This document shows positions 1 to 5,100 of a stretch of 6,980 bases of DNA, piece by piece. Origin of the DNA: Bacteroidota bacterium (GTDB lineage: Bacteria; Bacteroidota; Bacteroidia; Bacteroidales; Lentimicrobiaceae). Both the position numbers and the translations under genes were made by a program. Within the stretch, counting starts at the first letter, position 1. Each line of letters opens with the position of its first letter. The stretch spans positions 1 through 6,980 of the forward strand of contig JAEYXG010000281.1 in assembly GCA_023428585.1 (NCBI GenBank), given 5' to 3'. A model generated the notes under the pieces. It was not told where the DNA came from and ran no database searches. It saw nothing but the letters and a program-made list of their open reading frames with translations.

Positions 1-338
1 TTATCTATTGATTTAATGAGTGAAGATTCTTGCCAGTCATATTCAGCTAAAGCATATATTGTTCCTTCTGGATTTATTTTAATTACACCTGCTGGGCCGA
101 AAATATATTCATATACTGTTTGCCATGTTTGTCCATTATCTGATGATTTTAAAATCCAACTATTGTTTGTATAAACAGAATGAGCAGTTACGAATAACTC
201 ACTTTGCTCATTTACTGCTAAATCATAAACTACCAGACTGTCAGGTAAATAAATTGATTCAAAATAATCCTGAGAAAACGATTTAACTGCTAAAACACAC
301 ATTAAAATGAGCAGTGCCAATAAACTTTTAATGAACAT
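1..338 (-). CDS. Exported BNR/Asp-box repeat protein, 5' part only
   Basis: This reading frame starts at ATG 338-336 and runs off the left edge after 112 codons. It begins with a Sec-type signal peptide: Lys4, a hydrophobic stretch at residues 5-18, and a likely signal peptidase I site near residues 20-23 (KSFSQ). No lipobox is present. Residues 65-72 read SSDNGQTW, a clean Asp-box (SxDxGxTW), the turn motif of BNR/sialidase-like beta-propellers. The residues around it (ELFVTAH, GTIYALAE) fit propeller blades. In Bacteroidota such proteins are often surface or secreted, sometimes with a C-terminal type IX secretion domain, but that end lies outside the window. The substrate or ligand cannot be named. 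Codon use is more AT-rich than in metX and the dehydrogenase. A promoter candidate lies just upstream. Confidence 0.75.
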   Translation of the reverse strand, partial: MFIKSLLALLILMCVLAVKSFSQDYFESIYLPDSLVVYDLAVNEQSELFVTAHSVYTNNSWILKSSDNGQTWQTVYEYIFGPAGVIKINPEGTIYALAEYDWQESSLIKSID

Positions 339-363
339 TGCTATATGGTTTGATTAATTCATC

Positions 364-394
364 GCAATATAGTATTCTTTTATATAAAATGCAA
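364..394 (-). promoter_or_regulatory. Candidate Bacteroidota promoter for the BNR protein gene
   Basis: On the minus strand, TTG at 394-392 is followed after 20 nt by TATATTGC at 371-364. This keeps the expected spacing but matches only six of eight positions of the -7 consensus TAnnTTTG. Transcription would start near 357, giving a leader of roughly 20 nt before the ATG at 338. The region is very AT-rich, so a chance match is possible. Confidence 0.3.
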
Positions 395-408
395 ATTTCT
401 TAACATTT

Positions 409-526
409 ATGACCATTGTTCCTTTTGGGTGTTTCTGTCTAGCCTACATCGCCAACAGCATAAATGTCAGGGCATCCTTTTACCTGATTGAATCGGGATA
501 CAATGAGTGTGGGTCAGAATTACTTC
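409..526 (-). pseudogene. Decayed fragment of a type II NADH dehydrogenase gene
   Basis: Read on the minus strand, this stretch encodes FNQVKGCPDIYAVGDVG, then a TAG stop (441-439), then TETPK and, four residues later, GH. The intact dehydrogenase at 1751-3004 has FNQVKGYSDIYAVGDIA followed by YMETPK and GH at the matching places (its residues about 286-313). Over 71 ungapped bases (494-424 against 2151-2081) I count 54 identities (76%). Upstream, EVILTH (526-509) matches EVLFHN of the intact gene, but in a different frame from the rest, so there is also a frameshift. The fragment therefore has at least one stop and one frameshift and covers only about 40 of 417 codons. It lies just downstream of metX on the same strand. 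The surviving piece includes the C-terminal FAD-binding motif (YAVGD). Similarity beyond 526 is too weak to claim. Confidence 0.8.
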
Positions 527-596
527 AAAATGCCTTGAAACTTAAGAATGATGAAGCTTATGTGCAGGTGTATGATGAGAACAGAAACAGTCATAG

Positions 597-1637
597 CTAA
601 TCAAAAACCTCTTTTAGGAGGTTGGTTAACTTCTCATCTTCAATGAGAAACCCATCGTGCCCGAAATCAGAATAGATCTCTCTATAGACAGCCCCGGGGA
701 ATAGTGAGGTAAGGTATTTTTTTTCGCTTACGGGATATAGTATATCAGTGGTGATCCCTACAACAAGAGTGCGTGCTTTGATTGCACCAAGCAACTCCAT
801 AATATCAGGACGGTCCCTGAAGATATTATGCGAATCAATGAACCGCGTTAGGATCACATAGGAATAGGCATTAAACCGTTTCACCAGTTTCTCACCCTGA
901 TACTGTTGATAGGAAGATGCACGGTAATCAGCCAGTTTTTCATCCGATGTTTCAGATTGCGTCAGGTTATATGCTTCCGATGTTCGGTAACTCAATAGTG
1001 CAATGGAACGGGCAGCTTTTAATCCTTCCCACCCATCCGTTTCTTTAGGAATAATACTATCTACTCCCCTGCTCCTAAATCCACGACTGAAAGTACCATC
1101 TGCCATCAGGGCCATTCGTTGTGATTCGTTGAAAGCTATAACCCACGGACTTGCTTTAGCACTGCATGCTATCAATACTATCTGATCAAATATCTCAGGT
1201 TGCATGATAGCCCACTCCATTGACTGGAATCCACCGATGGATCCTCCAATAACGGTATGAATGCGCTCAATGCCCAGGTGTTGCCTCAACAGGTCATTAC
1301 ACTTTACAATATCCCTGATTGTTATGGAAGGGAAGTGATGCAGCCATTGTTTCCCGGTCACTTTATTCATACTAAGTGGTCCAGTTGTACCATAACATGA
1401 TCCCAACACATTTGCACAAACTATAAAGTATTTGGCAGAATCATAATACTTGCCTTCACCCACCATACCTGGCCACCAGTCAGCAACATCAGAATTGGCA
1501 GTAAGAGCGTGACATATCCAAACTACATTATCGCGCTCCTTATTTATAGTACCATAAGTGTGATAGGCAATTTCCAGACCGTGGATCTGTTCGCCACTTT
1601 CAGTAATAAAGGGATGTGGGTAATGGAAGGTATTCAT
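597..1637 (-). CDS. metX: Homoserine O-acetyltransferase MetX
   Basis: This 346-residue alpha/beta-hydrolase transfers an acetyl group from acetyl-CoA to L-homoserine, giving O-acetylhomoserine, the activated intermediate of methionine synthesis in the cytoplasm. The nucleophile elbow is GGSIGG at 131-136 with Ser133. Asp298 (TTDILYP) and His327 (DFGHDGF) complete the triad. The family block NVLGSCYGTTGP lies at 76-87. Length is normal for the family, so the protein appears complete. The acyl donor is assigned from the family; some relatives use succinyl-CoA. The frame stays open to a TTG at 1739, but ATG 1637 (MNTFHYPHPF) is the right start, because the upstream codons are an out-of-frame reading of a dead metX fragment. 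Upstream on the same strand is the NADH dehydrogenase gene, 113 nt away. No metY/metZ partner and no SAM riboswitch is seen. Confidence 0.95.
   Translation of the reverse strand: MNTFHYPHPFITESGEQIHGLEIAYHTYGTINKERDNVVWICHALTANSDVADWWPGMVGEGKYYDSAKYFIVCANVLGSCYGTTGPLSMNKVTGKQWLHHFPSITIRDIVKCNDLLRQHLGIERIHTVIGGSIGGFQSMEWAIMQPEIFDQIVLIACSAKASPWVIAFNESQRMALMADGTFSRGFRSRGVDSIIPKETDGWEGLKAARSIALLSYRTSEAYNLTQSETSDEKLADYRASSYQQYQGEKLVKRFNAYSYVILTRFIDSHNIFRDRPDIMELLGAIKARTLVVGITTDILYPVSEKKYLTSLFPGAVYREIYSDFGHDGFLIEDEKLTNLLKEVFD
603..623 (-). terminator. Weak terminator-like hairpin inside the 3' end of metX
   Basis: On the minus strand, AACCTC (623-618) and GAGGTT (611-606) can pair into a 6-bp stem around the loop CTAAAA, and a run of five T (607-603) follows at once. 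The element overlaps the last codons of metX, ending just before its TAG stop. The stem is short, with three G-C pairs, and the bases also encode protein, so it may be coincidence. Confidence 0.25.
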
Positions 1638-1642
1638 TGGCT

Positions 1643-1672
1643 CAAAGGTAAAAAATACCTTAGAATAACAAA
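1643..1672 (-). promoter_or_regulatory. Candidate promoter for metX, at the edge of the metX remnant
   Basis: On the minus strand, TACCTTTG (1650-1643) matches the -7 consensus TAnnTTTG at every fixed position, and TTTG (1672-1669) lies 18 nt upstream, slightly short of the usual 19-21. The predicted transcription start falls within a few bases of the metX ATG at 1637, so the message would be nearly leaderless. That is unusual and lowers confidence. metX may instead be read through from the dehydrogenase gene. Confidence 0.35.
1645..1661. repeat. Small inverted repeat over the metX -7 element
   Basis: On the plus strand AAGGTA (1645-1650) and TACCTT (1656-1661) are perfect inverted copies separated by five A. 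The repeat covers most of the predicted metX -7 element. It could be an operator or a weak hairpin, or simply chance in AT-rich DNA. Confidence 0.3.
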
Positions 1673-1741
1673 GCTTTGTTGCATAACCATACCGTACAAT
1701 CAATGAGCAACATCTGAATTGGCAGCCAGTGCATGGCAAAT
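1648..1741 (-). pseudogene. Decayed fragment of a second metX gene
   Basis: Read on the minus strand from 1741, the sequence encodes ICHALAANSDVA, then CAT, then a TGA stop (1702-1700), then LYGMV and, further on, RYF. The intact MetX has ICHALTANSDVA, DWWPGMV and KYF at the same spacing (residues 41-71). The first conserved Trp codon of DWW has become TGA. Over 56 ungapped bases (1741-1686 against 1517-1462) I count 42 identities (75%). Six of the first seven differences are at third codon positions, which means the copy evolved under coding constraint before it died. The fragment starts about 10 nt after the stop codon of the dehydrogenase gene and ends about 10 nt before the start of intact metX, so it fills almost the whole gap between them. 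Confidence 0.85.
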
Positions 1742-1750
1742 ATCCTTATA

Positions 1751-3004
1751 TTATTGCTGTTCCTTCAATATAAGTCTCAGCGATGTATCCCTGGTAAAGA
1801 AAAGCCATGCCCAGTTAATGAAAATTACCATTTTATTACGAACACTAAGTATTAGCATCAGGTGAAGGAACATCCATACCAGCCATGCAAAAAAACCCCT
1901 GAATTTCAAATAGGGCAAATCAACCACAGCTTTCTTCTTGCCAATGGTGGCCATGGTTCCTTTGTCTTTATACTCAAATTCCACCAACGGTTTATTCTGT
2001 ATAAGTCTTTTTAGGTTATGTGAAAGATTCTTAGCCTGATTGATGGCCACATTGGCTACCTGAGGATGCCCTTTCGGGTATTTGGGCGTTTCCATATAGG
2101 CAATGTCACCAACGGCATATATATCGGAGTATCCTTTCACCTGGTTGAATCGATCAACCATATATCTATTGTGGAATAATACTTCGTGTGAAAGTCCTTT
2201 GATCACATTCCCGGTAACTCCGGCTGTCCAAATAACCTGTTTGCTCTTTATTGAATTACCATTACTTAGATTGACAATCTCTCCATCATAGCTTTTCACC
2301 ATAACATTGGTCAATATTTCAACGCCCATTCCCTTAAGATATCTTTCAGAAGCCTCCATTGCCATTTCACTCATATTATTAAGGGTATGCCCGCTACCTT
2401 CAATAAGGAATATTTTAAGGTTCTTGAAATTGATTCTCGGATAGTCTTTGGGTAATATGTTATTCCTTATTTCAGAGAATGCTCCTGCCAGTTCCACACC
2501 GGTAGGTCCTGCACCTATAATTACGAGGTTTTCAAGAAATTCTCTTTCTTCGGGCTTAACTGACAATAGGTCTTCAAAGTTCTGCAGTATGTTATTCCTT
2601 ATTTTAATGGCATCATAGGTAGATTTCAGCGAATAGGTATTCTTTTTCATCTCTTCATTACCGAAGTAATTGGTGCTGCAGCCGGCTGCAATAATCAGCT
2701 TGTTGTAATGAAAACTGCCAATAGTTGTCATGATTGAATGATTATCGGGATCAATCAAGGTAACCTCAGCCATTCTGATCTGGGTATTTTTTCTATCTTG
2801 CAATATTTTCCGTAATGGGAATGAAATGCTGCCGGGTTCAATTTGAGAAGTTGCTACCTGATAGAAGAGGGGGTGGAACTGATGATGATTCAATTTATCT
2901 ATTAATAATACTTCAAACCTTTCCTGGTCAATGTGTTTAAGCAATTGTATACCTGCAAATCCTCCGCCTACTACTATAACTTTCTCACGTTTCACTGATT
3001 GCAT
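1751..3004 (-). CDS. ndh: Type II NADH:quinone oxidoreductase (NDH-2)
   Basis: A single-subunit flavoprotein of 417 residues that oxidises NADH and reduces quinone at the inner face of the cytoplasmic membrane without pumping protons. The N-terminal FAD-binding fold has GGGFAG at 13-18 and an acidic residue, Asp36, at the end of the second strand. The NDH-2 signature HHQFHPLFYQVAT follows at 40-52. The NAD(H)-binding fold has GAGPTG at 164-169. The second FAD motif is YAVGDIA at 296-302 with Asp299, and PQVANVAINQA at 314-324 fits the quinone-site helix. Residues about 368-411 are rich in Trp, Phe and Leu with scattered basic residues, as expected for the membrane-anchoring C-terminus. The frame is open to 3115, but ATG 3004 places the FAD fold at the usual distance from the N-terminus. 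It is divergent from the LiaF-like gene, with metX downstream on the same strand. Confidence 0.93.
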   Translation of the reverse strand: MQSVKREKVIVVGGGFAGIQLLKHIDQERFEVLLIDKLNHHQFHPLFYQVATSQIEPGSISFPLRKILQDRKNTQIRMAEVTLIDPDNHSIMTTIGSFHYNKLIIAAGCSTNYFGNEEMKKNTYSLKSTYDAIKIRNNILQNFEDLLSVKPEEREFLENLVIIGAGPTGVELAGAFSEIRNNILPKDYPRINFKNLKIFLIEGSGHTLNNMSEMAMEASERYLKGMGVEILTNVMVKSYDGEIVNLSNGNSIKSKQVIWTAGVTGNVIKGLSHEVLFHNRYMVDRFNQVKGYSDIYAVGDIAYMETPKYPKGHPQVANVAINQAKNLSHNLKRLIQNKPLVEFEYKDKGTMATIGKKKAVVDLPYLKFRGFFAWLVWMFLHLMLILSVRNKMVIFINWAWLFFTRDTSLRLILKEQQ

Positions 3005-3161
3005 GACAATAATATTGGTTTCATCCGATAAGAACAAATGGCAATTCATTTTGATTGCTTGTTTCAGGGGCATTTCAATAATGTAGCAGTATTTTAAAAC
3101 GAGTATTAAACTCAAAAAAAAGATGCTGATTTCAATGCCACGAAGAACATTGTATTATTCA

Positions 3162-3169
3162 TATATTTG
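3162..3169 (+). promoter_or_regulatory. -7 promoter element of the LiaF-like gene
   Basis: TATATTTG matches TAnnTTTG at all fixed positions. Transcription would start near 3175, about 20 nt before ATG 3195. No convincing TTTG -33 element is found 19-21 nt upstream. The element helps to choose the start, because starts at 3123 and 3171 would lie within or before the promoter region. Confidence 0.5.
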
Positions 3170-3194
3170 TATGACAATTAATAAGCAACACACG

Positions 3195-3914
3195 ATGGAA
3201 AACGAAGACAAAAAGATTGAAAAAGGTGTACAATTAAACAAGACAACGGTATTAGGAGTAATGCTGATATTGTTTGGCGGGTTCTATTTTGCGCATCAGG
3301 CCGGAATGATTGACCATTCAGTATGGAGGGTTATCTTTTCATGGCAAATGCTATTGATAGCAATTGGTATCCTGAGCCTGTCGGAGCGGAATTATGCATG
3401 GGGTGCCACGCTCATTGTTGTTGGCGGGTTGTTTATGTATAAGAGATATACCGGCCATGCCATAGATTATTTTTGGCCTATACTCATAATTATTGCCGGA
3501 TTGGCTATCATATTTATGAGGCCTGATTTTTGGGGTAAGGGGCATTGGATGAAGGACCGCTTGAAAGAAGGAACAGTTGAAGGTGATTACCTTAATGAAA
3601 CGGCTATTTTTGGAGGCAATGAACGCATTGTTCGTTCAGGCAACTTCAAGGGAGGCACCGTAGTCTCTATATTTGGCGGTTCAAACATTGACCTTACACA
3701 ATCAACCATTGAACCTGGAACAACGGTATACATGGAGATGACCTCAATTTTTGGAGGTTCAACACTTATAATACCAGCCGACTGGAATACCAAACTGGAG
3801 ATGACAAGCATACTTGGAGGGTTTGCCGATAAAAGACACAACACCATTGTTGACAAGTCGAAAACACTGGTCATCAAAGGTGTTTGCATCTTTGGAGGCG
3901 GAGAACTCAGGTAA
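3195..3914 (+). CDS. LiaF-like membrane protein with four TM helices and IFGG repeats
   Basis: This 239-residue protein has two parts. Residues 1-14 are charged and cytoplasmic; four hydrophobic segments follow at about 16-33, 46-62, 67-82 and 92-108, resembling the N-terminal membrane domain of LiaF/YvqF-type proteins. Residues about 130-239 form a soluble beta-rich domain with five copies of an I(F/L)GG motif at 138, 159, 185, 206 and 232, as in the LiaF C-terminal (cell-wall-active antibiotic response) domain. In Firmicutes LiaF restrains an envelope-stress two-component system. In Bacteroidota these proteins are common but their role is unclear, and no kinase or regulator gene is adjacent here. 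I chose ATG 3195 (MENEDKK) over upstream in-frame starts because a -7 element lies at 3162-3169. Family assignment is firm; function is inference. Confidence 0.85.
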   Translation: MENEDKKIEKGVQLNKTTVLGVMLILFGGFYFAHQAGMIDHSVWRVIFSWQMLLIAIGILSLSERNYAWGATLIVVGGLFMYKRYTGHAIDYFWPILIIIAGLAIIFMRPDFWGKGHWMKDRLKEGTVEGDYLNETAIFGGNERIVRSGNFKGGTVVSIFGGSNIDLTQSTIEPGTTVYMEMTSIFGGSTLIIPADWNTKLEMTSILGGFADKRHNTIVDKSKTLVIKGVCIFGGGELR

Positions 3915-3927
3915 CCACCTCTTGTTG

Positions 3928-3948
3928 CGGTCAGTAAATTACTGACCG
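3928..3948. terminator. Perfect palindrome between convergent genes, probable bidirectional terminator
   Basis: A 21-base perfect palindrome centred on 3938 begins CGGTCAG and ends CTGACCG. It would form a 7-bp stem with a 7-nt loop on either strand. It starts 13 nt after the LiaF-like stop codon and lies about 70 nt beyond the stop of the convergent lipoprotein gene. There is no strong T run on either side, so this is not a textbook intrinsic terminator, but its position fits transcript ends for both genes. Confidence 0.45.
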
Positions 3949-4019
3949 GCATCCTCGTTTCTTAAGAGAAAAATGTTAAGGAATAGGGAAAGGAAAATGA
4001 TTCAGCCTGAACTTTCAGA

Positions 4020-4424
4020 TTACTGAATCACGTTTACAATTATGTTATCATGCAACGCATTTCCGTTGTCACGATAATGGTAGGCCGATATTACTGTTAC
4101 ACCAACACTATTGCCCTGAATATGCCCATCCCAATATGACTGGCATATTTGCTGATCATTCGTGTACCATTCAACTTCAGGCCATACATAGGCCACAGGA
4201 GCTACCGATAGTTGATACGTTTCGCCAACATGTATGGTCAGGTTGTCCTGGTTGGGAACAATCCAGAAGGCGTTACCGCCCCCACCATTGCCTCCTCCAT
4301 TGTTGTTGGAATTCGAATTGGCCGGTTTTTTCTTGAGTGCCAGTTCATCGTTTGTTATTTGGTCTTTCTCGCATGAAGCGAATGCAAACATTGCTACCAT
4401 TAATAAAAGTGCGTATTTTTTCAT
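4020..4424 (-). CDS. Small lipoprotein with a bacterial Ig-like (BIG2-type) domain
   Basis: The 134-residue product starts with a lipoprotein signal peptide: MKKYALLLMVAMFAFASC, with a lipobox ending at Cys19. The mature protein begins CEKD. A Lys followed by an acidic residue right after the Cys resembles the export signal that sends lipoproteins to the cell surface in some Bacteroidota. Residues 31-51 are a linker of Lys, Asn and Gly. Residues about 58-133 look like one Ig-like domain: LTIHVGETYQLSVAP, then a WYTND strand, then DGHIQGNSVGVTVISA, the pattern of BIG2 domains. No catalytic motif is seen, so it may be a binding or structural surface protein; the ligand is unknown. No TAnnTTTG element was found upstream. 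It is convergent with the LiaF-like gene. Confidence 0.8.
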   Translation of the reverse strand: MKKYALLLMVAMFAFASCEKDQITNDELALKKKPANSNSNNNGGGNGGGGNAFWIVPNQDNLTIHVGETYQLSVAPVAYVWPEVEWYTNDQQICQSYWDGHIQGNSVGVTVISAYHYRDNGNALHDNIIVNVIQ

Positions 4425-4594
4425 TGTTTTGGTTGTTTAAGTTTTAATAAATAAATCAAGAAGATGTTAAGCTTGTTTTAAAAGAAAATTGCCCTCCTTT
4501 CACTGAGCCACCGGCTCCAATAATTGTTTCACTTTCATTAGCTTAATTGATCCCCCATTATTTTATAAACTTTCACTCTCAACAGACTTTTTCC

Positions 4595-4852
4595 TCAGTC
4601 AGCATCAGGTAGGTCAGGTAACTGATTCAGATTGGAAACAAAACGGGCCTGATTGAAAGGTTCACCAAATCGCATTAATCTATATAATTCAATCTGAATG
4701 GTCCTTGAAATCAACATGCGGGCTTCCTCATCAGTAAAAGACTGGCTAACAAGCCTGTTGTAGGTACGACCAGTTTCAGGTGGCTGATTTCGCTCCAGTT
4801 GACGGTCAACAATTTCCTCTATAATCGTTCGTATACTTTCCTGTTGTTTCAC
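4595..4852 (-). CDS. Small helical protein of unknown function (85 residues)
   Basis: I do not recognise a named family. The product has no signal peptide or membrane segment, so it is probably cytoplasmic. It is predicted to be mostly helical: a charged N-terminal helix (IRTIIEEIVDRQLERN), a Pro-Glu turn, then TYNRLVSQSFTDEEARMLISR and a helix leading to GEPFNQARFVSNLNQLP. The pattern of a TY.RL segment, a DEEA segment and a conserved-looking GEPF...L..LP end recurs in short uncharacterised bacterial proteins, which supports a real gene, but this is from memory rather than a search. The start is GTG 4852; an in-frame stop lies only three codons upstream and the first internal ATG would remove half the protein. 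It is divergent from the helicase gene, with 248 nt between them. Confidence 0.65.
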   Translation of the reverse strand: MKQQESIRTIIEEIVDRQLERNQPPETGRTYNRLVSQSFTDEEARMLISRTIQIELYRLMRFGEPFNQARFVSNLNQLPDLPDAD

Positions 4853-5011
4853 GTTGGCTGTTTATTGGTAAGTATTTATACCCAAAAGATTAAAAAGTAA
4901 TCTAACATTCCATAAATATCCATATGTTATAAAAAAATCTTTTCCATTACCCTCCAATCTGATGCATAATAAAACCTTATTGACAGTTAATATTATCATC
5001 ATGTTGGTGGA

Positions 5012-5035
5012 AATTGGCATTACAATTGGCACTAC
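5012..5035. repeat. Tandem 12-bp direct repeat upstream of the helicase gene
   Basis: Two adjacent 12-base units, AATTGGCATTAC (5012-5023) and AATTGGCACTAC (5024-5035), differ at one position. They sit 15-38 bases upstream of the predicted -33 region of the helicase promoter, in the gap between divergent genes. A repeat near one helical turn could be a protein-binding site; nothing in the sequence shows which protein. Confidence 0.45.
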
Positions 5036-5049
5036 TAATCAACAACCCT

Positions 5050-5081
5050 TTAACAGGGAGTACATTTTTACCTAATTTTGT
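5050..5081 (+). promoter_or_regulatory. Candidate promoter of the helicase gene
   Basis: TAATTTTG (5074-5081) matches the -7 consensus TAnnTTTG at every fixed position. TTTA (5050-5053), one base from TTTG, precedes it with a 20-nt spacer. Transcription would start near 5087, about 13 nt before the GTG start at 5101. Confidence 0.55.
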
Positions 5082-5100
5082 CGGCAATAATTAATCATCA

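Noticed and set aside
409..600. Plus-strand open frame of 63 codons
   Set aside because: It is the antisense reading of the ndh remnant; the minus strand has clear NDH-2 similarity, and the plus-strand product resembles nothing I recognise.
409..1750. Insertion sequence or phage origin for the gene remnants
   Set aside because: I found no terminal inverted repeats, target-site duplications or transposase or integrase fragments at the remnant edges; tandem duplication and decay explain them better.
1638..1750. SAM-responsive riboswitch upstream of metX
   Set aside because: The 113-nt gap is almost entirely metX-derived remnant and shows none of the conserved helices or sequence of SAM riboswitches.
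3005..3115. 37-codon N-terminal extension of the NADH dehydrogenase
   Set aside because: It lacks family features, and ATG 3004 puts the FAD-binding GGGFAG motif at the normal distance from the N-terminus.
3123..3194. 24-codon N-terminal extension of the LiaF-like protein
   Set aside because: It would span the predicted -7 element at 3162-3169, and MENEDKK at 3195 gives a normal charged N-terminus before the first membrane segment.
3587..3952. Minus-strand open frame of 121 codons opposite the LiaF-like gene
   Set aside because: Its sequence is the mirror of the repeated IFGG coding region, with many Pro-Pro and Ser residues typical of a shadow frame; the plus-strand protein is clearly real.
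4492..4500. Shine-Dalgarno-like AAAGGAGGG on the minus strand
   Set aside because: No start codon lies at a suitable distance downstream, and Bacteroidota rarely depend on such sites.
4505..4517. Hairpin GAGCC-ACC-GGCTC downstream of the 85-residue protein gene
   Set aside because: Only 5 bp with a 3-nt loop and no T run immediately after it on the relevant strand; too weak to call a terminator.
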